Assembly (NCBI GenBank): GCA_028280735.1
Contig: JANQLH010000101.1
Coordinates: 1 to 57,553 of the forward strand
DNA from: SAR324 cluster bacterium
Lineage (GTDB): Bacteria; SAR324; XYD2-FULL-50-16
Direction: 5' to 3'
DNA length: 57,553 bases
A model generated the notes under the pieces. It did not search any database. It was not told the DNA's origin and saw nothing but the letters and a program-made list of their open reading frames with translations. This document shows positions 17,543 through 27,255 of this stretch, one piece after another. Both the position numbers and the translations under genes were made by a program. The first letter of the stretch is position 1; every line of letters begins with the position of its first letter.

Positions 17543-20488
17543 TTAAGATTGCGGACGACGAAGGCTGCGTGCCAGGAGTTGATAGCGTTCATTTATTTTC
17601 GGATCTTGAAGGGTCTCCTTTTCATCGATTCGTTTCCAATACTTCTGCGCTTCGGAAATTCGTTTAAACTCCACAAGAATTTCACAAACTCTGATCAAGT
17701 TATGAAGTTTCTCTGTTTCCGTGGTGTTGGGCAGATAGTAGTGTCTCAACAGCGATTTTATTGAACTGTCCGGTCGTCCTTTAATAAAGTCTATCTCTGC
17801 TCTCAATTTCAAGGCTTCCGGATACGATACTGAATGGCGAAAACGATTCGGGTCTCCCAGTTCTACATCAGCCGTGTCAAACTCCTTCAGGTTTACAAGA
17901 TTGTTTACCAGCAGTATTTGGGTGTTCTCTTTTATTTCTTTGTCCAGATCTTTGGAGATCAAAATAGTCGATCGTTGGTGAGATTCAACGTAATCACCCT
18001 TCATAAAATACGATTGAGCTAGCACGAACTCCATCTCTCGCAGGCGGTACTGATTATCCGTTAAGGATATTTCCGCTTGGTATTTTTCAATCACCTCTTC
18101 TTCTTTTCTTACCTGGTTACCACAAAAGCCAAAGAGCAATAACCTGTCCCGTTGTTGAACCGAACTCTCTGCATTATCCTCATCCTTGGCGAGCTCGAAA
18201 CATTGGGAAAAAGACTGGTTGTCAAAATGCAACTCAATTCGTTTCAGTTTTACCCGGGGTCTTTGGTAAGCATGAATGGAAACATAAGAAACTAAAATAT
18301 TATCTGCCTTTTCAATGTTCCGTTGTAGCTCGAAATAGTCGACAAGCAATATGGTTAGAGAATAGCGAATGTTATCCGACAGTCTTTTTTTTGCCAGGAT
18401 TGCGTCTGCTTCTTTGACAAAGGATTGATAATCCTTGGAATAATAGGCAATCAACGCGATGTTGTGTTGAATCGCGGTCCTTTGGTGGGGAGTTGATGCT
18501 GTTTTTAACGCTTTGTAAAACTGATTTTTACTTGCTGTAAATTGCTTGAGATAATAATGGGCTTCACCAAGGCGCAAATAAAGCAGAAACCTTTTTGGCG
18601 CATTAAGCGACCGGCCGAGCAAACCGCTTGATTGCGATATGACTTTTTTATGTAACTGGTTTGCCATCCAGACTTCCAAAATCAAATCGATTTGTTCCTC
18701 AGTTTTAAAAGATGCTTGGTTCAGTGTTCTCAAGGCCTGTCGCGGCCGGTTGGTATTAAGCAATGACCTAATTTTAATATCGGTTGTTATACTTGTAACC
18801 GGGGAACTCTTTCTATTTAACAAAGAGAGAGCCTTGTCGAATTTTCGATCGTGATAAAGGGCTTTAATTCCCGCTTCAAATGCCTTGGTATCTCCGACCT
18901 GTTTCCAGAGCTCGAAAAACATCTTGCTCGCTTCCGAGTACTCAGCTGTTTTAGCCAGAACATTTCCATGCATAAACAGCAGATGATTTCTTCTCTCTCT
19001 TGAGAGCTTATTCAGCTGAACATTTTCTATTTCTTTAAGAAAGTCCTGAGTTCGATTTAGGCCATAAAGCGAGTAGAGCAAGTGGTATCTAACCCGAGGA
19101 TGGTTTTTGGGAGGAAGAGAGTATAGCAGCTCTGCAAAATTTCTGCGCGCCTTTTCGCACTCTTTCAATTTGAGATGTGTAAGCCCCAGGTTGTAGTGGG
19201 CAAAATGATATTCGGTACTGTTTACGCCGGCAGATAATGCTTGCAGATAACTTTGCTCAGCTCTTTTATACCTTTTGTTTTGGAAATGGAGGTTCCCCTT
19301 TTTTAAACTGGATTTAAAAACCATTTCCGGAAAATCGTAACGAACGTCTTGTATCGATTTCAAGAGATCCGAATCGGTATTTGCCGGTTCTGCGTTAGTT
19401 TGTATTAAGAAAACAGCAGATTGATAAAACACCGATGATTTGTTGATTCCGGAAAGATGTTTTCCCACTTCCTGCCAGTGGTTTAGCTTGACCAAACATG
19501 CCAGTTGCAAATACCTGGTTTCATCGCTGTCGTCAATCAACGAAAAAGCCAGAGATTTTCTTATTAAGTCGAGGGAATAGGAATACTGGTTGAGAAAGTA
19601 ATACTGCCAGGCTATGGCCCGATTCAATCGTTTTCGATAAGTTAAGTCCGGATTTAGTTTTTGAGCCTGTAGCGTGTTTTCGAGGCTTTTGGCAAATTCC
19701 TTTTGATTAAAGTAGGCGATACTGTTGATTTCATAAAATTTATGAAAATACTTGGCATGTGCAAAACGGTGGAGATCCTTCTTGTTGATGAAATCGCTGG
19801 TGGTTTTCCAGCGACCTAGTGACAACAATGCCATGGCTTGTATCAGACTTACCCGGGCATCCCAGAATGATTCCTCTCTGGAAGTCGAGTATTGCCGGTA
19901 AATTTCTACTATCTCTTGCCATGCCCGGGATTTCCATAAAATAAATGATGCCAGGTAAAAGGATTCCAGCGCGGTGGATGTATGCTGTGCCTCAAATCCG
20001 GCCTTTGCATAAGACAGGGCTGCATCGTGTTGCCCTGTTTTGTATTTGGTCCAGGCCAGCAATAAGGTGGCTTTATCTCCGAATTCACTGGTGGAGGGCA
20101 AGATGGAAATTAGCTTTTCCTCGGCTTTTACATAATCTTGGTTTTGGTATAACAGAAATGCATTTTCCAAGGTTCCTTTTTCCTTGAGAAAAACCTCTGC
20201 CAATCCTCCCAATGATTTGGTTAATCCGCTGGGAGCAATATTGAAAGACGCTTTCTCATCAAACTGTACTGGACTGATTTGAAAGGAGGGAAAGTAGGGC
20301 TCAAGCGATTTGGAAGATCTTAACAGATCATAAATGTGCCTGTTATATGCCGGGAAATGTTGAAGGCCGAATTCTGAAGCTTGAATAATCTGACTATAAG
20401 GCAGAAGTTCCTGGCCTCTTACTCCGAAAAGAGAAAAAACAGCGCTTATCAAAATGGATAAGGGCAGTAATTTATAGAGTTGTATCAT
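17543..20488 (-). CDS. Large exported TPR-repeat protein
   Basis: A 981-residue protein of unknown function. Residues 1-26 form a signal peptide (LLPLSILISAVFSLFGVRG). The rest is alpha-helical tetratricopeptide-like repeats, with TPR-type signatures such as NQDYVKAEEKLISILP, YKTGQHDAALSYAKAGFE, FAKSLENTLQAQKLNP, NKRYKRAEQSYLQALSAG and LKECEKARRNFAELLYSLP. No catalytic domain and no further membrane segment is evident. It should work in the periplasm or at the outer membrane as a protein-interaction scaffold, for example in envelope assembly; that role is inference. It is a single gene with a parS site downstream of its stop and 439 bp of open sequence upstream. Confidence 0.85.
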   Translation of the reverse strand: MIQLYKLLPLSILISAVFSLFGVRGQELLPYSQIIQASEFGLQHFPAYNRHIYDLLRSSKSLEPYFPSFQISPVQFDEKASFNIAPSGLTKSLGGLAEVFLKEKGTLENAFLLYQNQDYVKAEEKLISILPSTSEFGDKATLLLAWTKYKTGQHDAALSYAKAGFEAQHTSTALESFYLASFILWKSRAWQEIVEIYRQYSTSREESFWDARVSLIQAMALLSLGRWKTTSDFINKKDLHRFAHAKYFHKFYEINSIAYFNQKEFAKSLENTLQAQKLNPDLTYRKRLNRAIAWQYYFLNQYSYSLDLIRKSLAFSLIDDSDETRYLQLACLVKLNHWQEVGKHLSGINKSSVFYQSAVFLIQTNAEPANTDSDLLKSIQDVRYDFPEMVFKSSLKKGNLHFQNKRYKRAEQSYLQALSAGVNSTEYHFAHYNLGLTHLKLKECEKARRNFAELLYSLPPKNHPRVRYHLLYSLYGLNRTQDFLKEIENVQLNKLSRERRNHLLFMHGNVLAKTAEYSEASKMFFELWKQVGDTKAFEAGIKALYHDRKFDKALSLLNRKSSPVTSITTDIKIRSLLNTNRPRQALRTLNQASFKTEEQIDLILEVWMANQLHKKVISQSSGLLGRSLNAPKRFLLYLRLGEAHYYLKQFTASKNQFYKALKTASTPHQRTAIQHNIALIAYYSKDYQSFVKEADAILAKKRLSDNIRYSLTILLVDYFELQRNIEKADNILVSYVSIHAYQRPRVKLKRIELHFDNQSFSQCFELAKDEDNAESSVQQRDRLLLFGFCGNQVRKEEEVIEKYQAEISLTDNQYRLREMEFVLAQSYFMKGDYVESHQRSTILISKDLDKEIKENTQILLVNNLVNLKEFDTADVELGDPNRFRHSVSYPEALKLRAEIDFIKGRPDSSIKSLLRHYYLPNTTETEKLHNLIRVCEILVEFKRISEAQKYWKRIDEKETLQDPKINERYQLLARSLRRPQS

Positions 20489-20927
20489 GCTTTATAGCGT
20501 CTCTGTTGGAGGGAAGATAGTGAAGGTTTTTCTTATGTTTCAGATTTCTATTTACTATGATTGTCATAAATTGACAAATCATCTTACAGTGCCTGTAATG
20601 GCCTTTAACAACAGTGCTTTTCTGTTTAATCCGTGAAAAATCTCTTGTTGCTAAACCGTGAAACTACGATGTAGCTACTGTCTTTTCCCTTTAGTTTTGG
20701 TTTCATTTCGTTATGACACAGATCATAGAGTGATTTTGTTGGAGGGATATAAAAAATGCAAAACCTCTATAATAGGGCACCGTAAGAGGCAGTCAGGTTA
20801 CATCTTTCACCTGTCGGCAATAGAGAGCGCGATCGAATACTAAAAATAGCCATGCAAGTTATGATCAAAGGTTGTTGTCATTGATGTCATAAGATGGCTT
20901 ATCTACAAATACTCACTCAAAAAGAAA
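20489..20927. other. Intergenic region between TPR gene and kdsA
   Basis: 439 bp between divergently transcribed genes. It must hold promoters for both. A TTGACA hexamer occurs near 20571, but I see no convincing -10 partner, RNA gene or repeat. Confidence 0.5.
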
Positions 20928-21758
20928 ATGAAAATATCGGAATGGACAAAATGGGACGGATCACGTCAACTGCTAATGGCAGGAAACTGCGTACTTGAAA
21001 ACAAAGCCATTGCTTTCAAGACTATCGATTATTTAAAAAAACTGGCGAACAGTTTGGATGTAGATTTCATATTTAAAGCCAGTTATAAAAAAGACAATCG
21101 CTCATCTGATCAGTATTTTTCAGGATTGCCTTTGGATGAAGCATTAAGAATATTCGAAGATGCAAAAAAAGAATTTGATATAGCCGTTGTTTCGGATGTC
21201 CATTACCCGACGGAATTGGAAGCCGGTGTTGCGGAAGTTATGGATGTGCTTCAGGTTCCGGCATATCTGGCCATGCAAACTGAGTTGGTACAAGCCATTG
21301 CCAGGGTGGGGAAACCTGTTAATGTCAAAAAGGCACAATTCCTGGCTCCCGAAGGGATGGCGAAGGTTTGTAAGAAAATAGAATCGGTTGGCAATCAATC
21401 AATTATTTTAACAGAACGAGGAACATGTTTTGGGTACCAGGATTTAGTCGTGGATCCTCGGTCTTTTCAGATCATGAAAGGGCTGGGTTATCCCGTTATA
21501 TTTGATGCCGGGCATTCGATTCGACGGTATGGAATTCCAAGTGCTGATCCATCCGGCGGTAGTAAACACTTTCTTAAAACCTTAATGTCAGCGAGCGCGG
21601 CTACAAATCTTGCCGGATTGTTTATTGAAGTGCATCCTGATCCCAAAAATGCACTTTGTGATGCCGCAAGTCAGCTCAGTTTTGACGAAGCCGGTCGCCT
21701 GATTACCAGATATTTTGACATTGCTAAGTTCGTTAAAGAATTGGCAAACGAGATTTAA
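20928..21758 (+). CDS. kdsA: 3-deoxy-8-phosphooctulonate synthase, metal-dependent type
   Basis: KdsA condenses PEP with arabinose 5-phosphate to Kdo 8-phosphate for lipopolysaccharide. Seen: MAGNCVLEN (Cys21), IFKASYKKDNRSS, VSDVHYP, VKKAQFLAPEG, TERGTCFGY, FDAGHSIRR, GLFIEVHPDP and LCDAASQL. The Cys at position 21, with His, Glu and Asp in the last motifs, is the metal-binding set of the metal-dependent subclass (E. coli KdsA has Asn at the first position). 276 residues is normal. tyrA follows on the same strand after 108 bp. Confidence 0.95.
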   Translation: MKISEWTKWDGSRQLLMAGNCVLENKAIAFKTIDYLKKLANSLDVDFIFKASYKKDNRSSDQYFSGLPLDEALRIFEDAKKEFDIAVVSDVHYPTELEAGVAEVMDVLQVPAYLAMQTELVQAIARVGKPVNVKKAQFLAPEGMAKVCKKIESVGNQSIILTERGTCFGYQDLVVDPRSFQIMKGLGYPVIFDAGHSIRRYGIPSADPSGGSKHFLKTLMSASAATNLAGLFIEVHPDPKNALCDAASQLSFDEAGRLITRYFDIAKFVKELANEI

Positions 21759-21866
21759 TTCGAATCCAGTCAACGCATTCACTTCAATTCAGACACTTCC
21801 CTTTCAATATTGCCATGTAATGCACAAGTTCTTCGCAATTCACATGGCACTAACAAGTAACAGAAC

Positions 21867-22700
21867 ATGTTCAATACTATCGGTATAATCGGTGGGACTG
21901 GTCAGATGGGCCGTATGTTCCGACGCTATTTTAATACATTGGGAATCGAAGTGTTGGTTTCTGATGAAAAGAGCCTTTCTTTTGAAAAAGAACTGGTGGA
22001 AAGGAGTGAACTGGTTATTGTAAGCGTTCCGATTGAGCACAATGAAACCGTTATCCGAAGAGTCGGGCCGATGCTTGGCAGGCATCAATTATTCTCCGAT
22101 TTTTGCTCGGTAAAAAGCAAAATCGTACCGGAAATGCTGAAATCCGATGCCTGTGTTATCTCTTCTCATCCCATGTTTGGTCCTTTACCCGACATAACCA
22201 AACAAAATATTGTTTTGTTACCTGTCCGTCCCGGGAAGTTCCTTGCCAAATACCAAAGATTGTACCAAGACTTGTCCCTTAATGCGGTGGTTGTTTCCGA
22301 TTGGAAAAAGCATGATGAATCGATGAGCTTTATCCAGGGACTTATGCACTTTTTTCATATTGTCTTCACACAGACTATGCGCTCAAAAGATGTAGACCTG
22401 GATACACTGCTTTCCATTTGCAGTCCGGTCTACCAGGCCAATTTCGCTTTTACCTGTAGAATTTTGCAACGTGATCCACAGCTGTACACACATATTTTAA
22501 TGGACAACCCGGAAAACATTTCAGTTTTAAATCAGTTCGTTAAACAAGCTTCGGAAAGTATAAAACTGCTGCAAAAAAAAGATGAAGATGCTTTTGTAAA
22601 ACAGTTTCTTGCGAATAGAGAGTTCTTGGGTGAACATGGCGCCGAATTCAGCAGTCAAAGTGATTTTCTGGTGGAAAAACTAAAACAATTTGAGGAGTGA
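21867..22700 (+). CDS. tyrA: Prephenate dehydrogenase (TyrA-type)
   Basis: Oxidises prephenate towards tyrosine. The N-terminal Rossmann motif is GIIGGTGQMGRMF, followed by LVIVSVPIEHNETVI, DFCSVKSKIV and the active-site region SSHPMFGPLP near residue 98. The C-terminal half (ESMSFIQGLMHFFHIVF, SPVYQANFAF, RDPQLYTHILMDN) parallels the dehydrogenase domain of the E. coli chorismate mutase/prephenate dehydrogenase T-protein, but no mutase domain is attached. 277 residues fits a monofunctional enzyme. Use of arogenate instead cannot be excluded. Confidence 0.9.
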   Translation: MFNTIGIIGGTGQMGRMFRRYFNTLGIEVLVSDEKSLSFEKELVERSELVIVSVPIEHNETVIRRVGPMLGRHQLFSDFCSVKSKIVPEMLKSDACVISSHPMFGPLPDITKQNIVLLPVRPGKFLAKYQRLYQDLSLNAVVVSDWKKHDESMSFIQGLMHFFHIVFTQTMRSKDVDLDTLLSICSPVYQANFAFTCRILQRDPQLYTHILMDNPENISVLNQFVKQASESIKLLQKKDEDAFVKQFLANREFLGEHGAEFSSQSDFLVEKLKQFEE

Positions 22701-22950
22701 GCCACACGGGCCGGTCCTTGTTTGAACTCCTCCTTCGTCATAAATCTGTTTTCAGGCTTGATTTTCCGTTCGGATCTGAAAACAATCCTGAAAATCCCGT
22801 CCGGTATTTCTCCAACTGTACTTCCATCAAGGGTGCGCAGCATTGATTCGATTCTAATGCTTGCCATTTATAAAATGACATGGCATACACTGGTATCGTT
22901 TTGTCTGTGGAATTAGTTATCAACCTATTCAAATCATGTAGGAAATCAAT

Positions 22951-23340
22951 ATGAAAAAAGGAGAAAAAGGCCTGAGTCTGATGGAAGTTATGATAACCCT
23001 GATCATTGTCGCAGTGATTGCGGGCTTGGCATATCCCCGCTACCAGAGAATGGTCTCCCGATCCAAGCAAACAGAACCGAAAACTGTGTTACGATCGATC
23101 TATATGGGTCAAGACCTCCACTTTACAATGAATCAGGCTTATACGGGTAATCTTGGTGAGCTTGATGTCCAAGTTCCGGATAATGTGAAGTACTCATATT
23201 CCATCAAGTTGGGAGAAAATGGTATGACGTTTATAGCTACTGCAATCGCCAATATAGATGGTGACCCTATTTTGGACGAATGGCAGATCGATCAGGATAA
23301 CAACCTGGTAAATTCCATCAATGATGTTATTGAGGAGTGA
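22951..23340 (+). CDS. Type IV pilin-like protein
   Basis: A 129-residue pilin or pseudopilin. The N-terminus shows the class III signal KKGEKG followed by LSLMEVMITLIIVAVIAGLAYPRY: prepilin-peptidase cleavage is expected after the last Gly of the leader and Glu5 of the mature protein is present, followed by the hydrophobic assembly helix. The C-terminal globular part is short and contains DGDPILDEWQIDQ, a motif common in small GspG/PilA/PilE-like proteins. No other pilus gene is adjacent, so whether it is a major or minor pilin, or part of a secretion system, cannot be decided. Confidence 0.85.
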   Translation: MKKGEKGLSLMEVMITLIIVAVIAGLAYPRYQRMVSRSKQTEPKTVLRSIYMGQDLHFTMNQAYTGNLGELDVQVPDNVKYSYSIKLGENGMTFIATAIANIDGDPILDEWQIDQDNNLVNSINDVIEE

Positions 23341-23998
23341 GCTAGCTACTAAAACCGATTTTTGTTTGAAGAAATTTTTCCTGAACTATTGATAAGCGTA
23401 ATAAGACGATATCTCCTCAAAATTACGTGATTGACAAGAGTTCATTATCGAGCAGGTCGGCAATTTTACGGCTCGACTGTTGAATTCTATTTGACAGAAT
23501 CGATTCTGAAGAGCTATTTTGCATTGACTGATGAATAAATCATTCGTTCGGAAAGAGCCATGGATGCAACTTGACAAGCATTGGTTGTAATAAGGCTTTA
23601 TAAGGAAAGGCCAGGCTGGCGAATGAGGTGATTCAAAAAAAATGGCAGGCTTACCACGTAGATCCAATACTTTAGAAAGGAGAGTTAGAAAACTAGAGTA
23701 TCAGCTATGGCAGGCCTGCCTTTTTTTTGCGACTCGTAGAAGCCTGTGTTACAGGTCGTTGATGCTTCGTTATAATCGCGTTTATCTATTAATAATTATC
23801 CTCTAATTCGTGTTCTCTAGTATTGATTTCTGACAACCTTGACATCCTATTTTACCAACAGTTCGAAAAAAATACAATAAAAATTGATAAATCTCACATA
23901 TACCAAAATTACCCATTTGAGCCATTTCTCATTTCGACCTCAATTGTCATATCGTAACTTGGCAACTCCTGCTATCGCATAATTCTTTTAGTTCCTGT
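23341..23998. other. Intergenic region between pilin-like gene and RND efflux operon
   Basis: 658 bp between convergent genes with no supported protein gene. The only structured feature is the nested hairpin at 23635-23728. A 54-codon forward ORF starting inside that hairpin (23642-23806) is probably fortuitous. The final 200 bp are AT-rich without recognised motifs. Confidence 0.55.
23635..23728. terminator. Nested, bidirectional terminator-like RNA structure
   Basis: An A8 run (23635-23642), then GGCAGGC (23644-23650) pairs with GCCTGCC (23714-23720), followed by a T8 run (23721-23728), so the outer stem can extend through A8/T8. Inside, ATACTTTAG (23667-23675) pairs with CTAGAGTAT (23693-23701), with one G-U pair, around a 17-base loop. 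It lies between convergent genes and has a T-run on both strands, which suits a two-way intrinsic terminator. The 63-base interior is large for that role, so a small palindromic element or small RNA is an alternative. Confidence 0.55.
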
Positions 23999-26900
23999 CT
24001 ATCCAACCTCTTGCAATGCTTTGTTGGTCCTATTGTTGTTGAGTACTGAAAACTTGTCACGGCCTGTTTCAATTAGCGAATACAGAACGGGTATAACTAT
24101 CAAAGTGAGAACTGTGGCGATGGTTAGACCGTAAATGACGGCCTGTGCCATCGGTATCCACGTTTGACCTGACTCCGAGCCAAATAATACAATTGGCGAT
24201 CTGGAAAAGTCGATATCAAGCCCGACAGTCACGGGCATGAGTGCGAGAATTGTTGTCATTGCCGTTAGCAAGACAGGTCTTAACCTTAACATACCACTTA
24301 AGATGATGGCTCTTTCTCTTGCTAATCCTTTGGCCCTCAATTGCTGAATTAAGTCGATCAGAACAATGGCATTATTAACCACAACTCCGGCCAGTGATAT
24401 AATTCCAATCCCTCCCATCATGATGCTAAACGGACTGTGGTGTATGATCATTCCCAAAAACACTCCCATCATCGAAAGGAAGACGGATGTTACGATAATA
24501 AATGGTAACGCCAGCGAGTTGAATTGAGTTACCAGAATTAAAAAGATTAAAAAGACCGTCACTAAAAAGCTTTTAGGTAAAAACTCCTCCATCTCCTTTT
24601 GACTGGTGTTGGCTCCTGAATACTTCAAAGAAAATCCTTCCGGTATAACAAAATCTTTTAACTCTTCTTGCACAGCTGATAAGACATCCGATCCGGATTT
24701 TCCTTCTGCATCTCCCGAAACGGTTATAACGCGATCGGTGTCAATGTGTCTGATGGACCCCAGGGCTTTGGCATTGGTTACCATTGCGATTTCTCCCAGG
24801 TTGACGGACTGTCCTTCCGGTGTTTTGATGTATAACGACTCCAAGCTGTTTATTGATTTTCGGTGCTTTTCATCCAGTCGAACGACAATGTCATACTCCT
24901 CTTTTCCCTCTCGATAAGTGGAGACGATTTTCCCATTAAACGCAGTACGCAGCAGTCCGGCGACGGAAGCTGTACGCAAACCCAATCGAGCTGTTTTTTC
25001 CCTGTCGATTAAAACCTGAATTTCGGAACGGTTGGAGATAAAGTTGTCGTCCAGATTGACCAGACCTTCCACATCCTTTATTTTGCTTTGAATACTCAGG
25101 GAAAGCTTCTTCATTTCAACTAAATCTTCTCCCCGTATTTCGATGTTTACGGGCTTTCCCGTAGGAGGTCCGTGTTCCGCTTTGGTAATCTTAAAAACTG
25201 CACCGGAAAACTCTGCTATTTTTTCCCGAATACTAATAATATGGTCGGATGGTAATGAAGTTCTCTCCTGCCAATTTGGAAAATTGACCTGCACGTGACT
25301 CATGTGAGTAGTTTTCCCTGTGGTTACCATCGAACCGGCTGCCTGGCCAATGTTGGCTATCACAGAAGTAGTTTCATCGTAATAGCTCTCGGTGACTTTT
25401 TCGACTTTTCTGGTTAACTCGTCCGATTTCTCCAGATTAGTTCCAAGTGGTGCTTCAACGTGAATTATTGCATATTCGGGTTCTGAAACAGGAAAGAATT
25501 CCGTTCCGGCTGACGGGCTGATAACCTTGCTGTAATACTGGAAAAGAAATATCCAGGTACCAAAAACCAAAAACACAACCACCAAACGATGAGCAAGTGC
25601 CCATTGCAAAGCTTTACGATATATTCCAAGAACCTTACTACTCTCGGCAATTGAGATTTCATCATTGGATTTTATCTTTTTCGGATTTTTCATGAACACC
25701 GAACACAAAACCGGATTGATTATCAGGCCCACAAATAACGATGCGGAAAGGGTAATAATCAACATTTTGGGCATATAGCTCATAAAATCACCCATAATGC
25801 CCGGCATAAACAGCAGTGGAAAAAAAGCGGCCAAGGTGGTTAAGGTCGAGGTTGATACGGGTATGGCGACTTCACCGACACCCAGTTTTGCGGCAGTTTT
25901 GGGCGGATGCCCCAGTTCCAAATGTCGATAGATATTCTCAACAATTACAATCGCATTATCCACCAGCATTCCCAGTGCCATGATAAGCGAAAATAGTACG
26001 ATCATATTTAAGGTAATCCCAAGGGACTGAATGATCAGAAAACTAAGCAACATGGAAAAGGGAATCGCGGCAGCCACAAAAACAGAGTTTCTGAACCCTA
26101 AAATAAAAATCAAAACTAGCAACACGGAAACCAGACCGGAGTACATGTTGTTTTCCAGGTCTCGGATAAACATTTTCACGGTGTCACTATGATCGCTCAG
26201 GATTGTGTATTTTATAGTGTTGGCGTTTTGTATTTTGGCTTTTTCTAAGATTCGTTTAATCTCTTCAGTAATTTCCAACAGATTTTCACCGGAGCGCTTG
26301 GAAACAGAAAGGGATACCGATTCTGTTTTATTCAGACGAGAACGGGTTGCGACTTCCTGAAAACTAAACTGGGTCTTGGCCACATCCCTGGTGAATACAG
26401 GAACCTGGCCCGGAGCCGTAATGATCATGTCATCGATTCGTTCCGGCTTATCAATTTCACCGGGAATCCGGACCATGTATTTCAAAGGACCGATCTCGAT
26501 GTTTCCGGCAGGTGTGTTGGTGTTTTCGTAAGCAATAGCATTGGATACCTGGTTTAGATCCAGGTTGTAGTATCTCAATTTATCGGGGTCAACGTTCACC
26601 TGAACTTCCCGATCCAATCCGCCAGCCCTTTTTACTTCCAAAATCCCTGGTATGCCTTCAATATCTTCTTTGAGATCTTCAGCAGCTTCTTTCAAGGCAT
26701 GAAGACCGATAGTTCCGGAGAGGTTGATAATAATGATTGGAAAATCAGCAGTATTGATTTCCGTAATTATCGGATCTTCTGTGTCATCAGGCAATTCAGG
26801 CGTAACACGATCCAGGGCTTCTCGTACTTCAATCTTTGCTTCATCGATATCGGCACCAAGTTCGTATTCCAACGCCACCATGGCTGCACCTTCAGTGGAT

Positions 26901-27205
26901 GTGGAAGAAATCTCCTTCAGATCATCCAGGTTTTGCATCTCGGATTCCAGCTTGTTCACGATCAGCGATTCCACATCCTCCGGAGAGGAGCCCGGGTATG
27001 GAATAGTAACAATCAGGTACGGAATCTGAACTTCCGGAAATGCCTCTCGCGGAAGCCCTCGATAAGCAATGAGCCCCATTATGAAGATCAGGATCATCAA
27101 AATGAATATCGAAGAAGGTCTTTTAATGGCTGTATTACTAAGCAAAAAACCCTTTTCCTGCCCGTTTGCTGTCTCTTGATTTGAATTAGTTTGGGATGAT
27201 TGCAT
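23999..27205 (-). CDS. RND efflux transporter, inner-membrane pump
   Basis: A 1068-residue RND permease of the AcrB/HAE1 type, which exports hydrophobic or amphiphilic compounds using the proton gradient. The topology is typical: TM1 near residue 32, a large periplasmic loop, a TM2-6 block, a second loop and a final TM block. YRGLPREAFPEVQIPYLIV and PYPGSSPEDVE mark the first porter domain. The TM4 motif reads GMLVDNAIVIVEN, keeping the first proton-relay Asp but with Asn where AcrB has a second Asp. It is the last gene of an operon with its adaptor (50-bp gap) and TolC-like protein. The substrate is unknown. Confidence 0.94.
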   Translation of the reverse strand: MQSSQTNSNQETANGQEKGFLLSNTAIKRPSSIFILMILIFIMGLIAYRGLPREAFPEVQIPYLIVTIPYPGSSPEDVESLIVNKLESEMQNLDDLKEISSTSTEGAAMVALEYELGADIDEAKIEVREALDRVTPELPDDTEDPIITEINTADFPIIIINLSGTIGLHALKEAAEDLKEDIEGIPGILEVKRAGGLDREVQVNVDPDKLRYYNLDLNQVSNAIAYENTNTPAGNIEIGPLKYMVRIPGEIDKPERIDDMIITAPGQVPVFTRDVAKTQFSFQEVATRSRLNKTESVSLSVSKRSGENLLEITEEIKRILEKAKIQNANTIKYTILSDHSDTVKMFIRDLENNMYSGLVSVLLVLIFILGFRNSVFVAAAIPFSMLLSFLIIQSLGITLNMIVLFSLIMALGMLVDNAIVIVENIYRHLELGHPPKTAAKLGVGEVAIPVSTSTLTTLAAFFPLLFMPGIMGDFMSYMPKMLIITLSASLFVGLIINPVLCSVFMKNPKKIKSNDEISIAESSKVLGIYRKALQWALAHRLVVVFLVFGTWIFLFQYYSKVISPSAGTEFFPVSEPEYAIIHVEAPLGTNLEKSDELTRKVEKVTESYYDETTSVIANIGQAAGSMVTTGKTTHMSHVQVNFPNWQERTSLPSDHIISIREKIAEFSGAVFKITKAEHGPPTGKPVNIEIRGEDLVEMKKLSLSIQSKIKDVEGLVNLDDNFISNRSEIQVLIDREKTARLGLRTASVAGLLRTAFNGKIVSTYREGKEEYDIVVRLDEKHRKSINSLESLYIKTPEGQSVNLGEIAMVTNAKALGSIRHIDTDRVITVSGDAEGKSGSDVLSAVQEELKDFVIPEGFSLKYSGANTSQKEMEEFLPKSFLVTVFLIFLILVTQFNSLALPFIIVTSVFLSMMGVFLGMIIHHSPFSIMMGGIGIISLAGVVVNNAIVLIDLIQQLRAKGLARERAIILSGMLRLRPVLLTAMTTILALMPVTVGLDIDFSRSPIVLFGSESGQTWIPMAQAVIYGLTIATVLTLIVIPVLYSLIETGRDKFSVLNNNRTNKALQEVG

Positions 27206-27255
27206 AACAGATGATTGTATTGCTATCTCTTTGATATGTTATTGATTACTTGAGC

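Noticed and set aside
22655..22867. Reverse-strand 70-codon ORF overlapping the end of tyrA
   Set aside because: No recognisable family, no good ribosome-binding site, and a 46-base overlap with tyrA; probably fortuitous.
23642..23806. Forward 54-codon ORF (MAGLPRRSNTLERRVRKLE...) starting inside the nested hairpin
   Set aside because: Its start coincides with the structured element and the C-terminal half is low-complexity; no family recognised, so I treat the region as non-coding.
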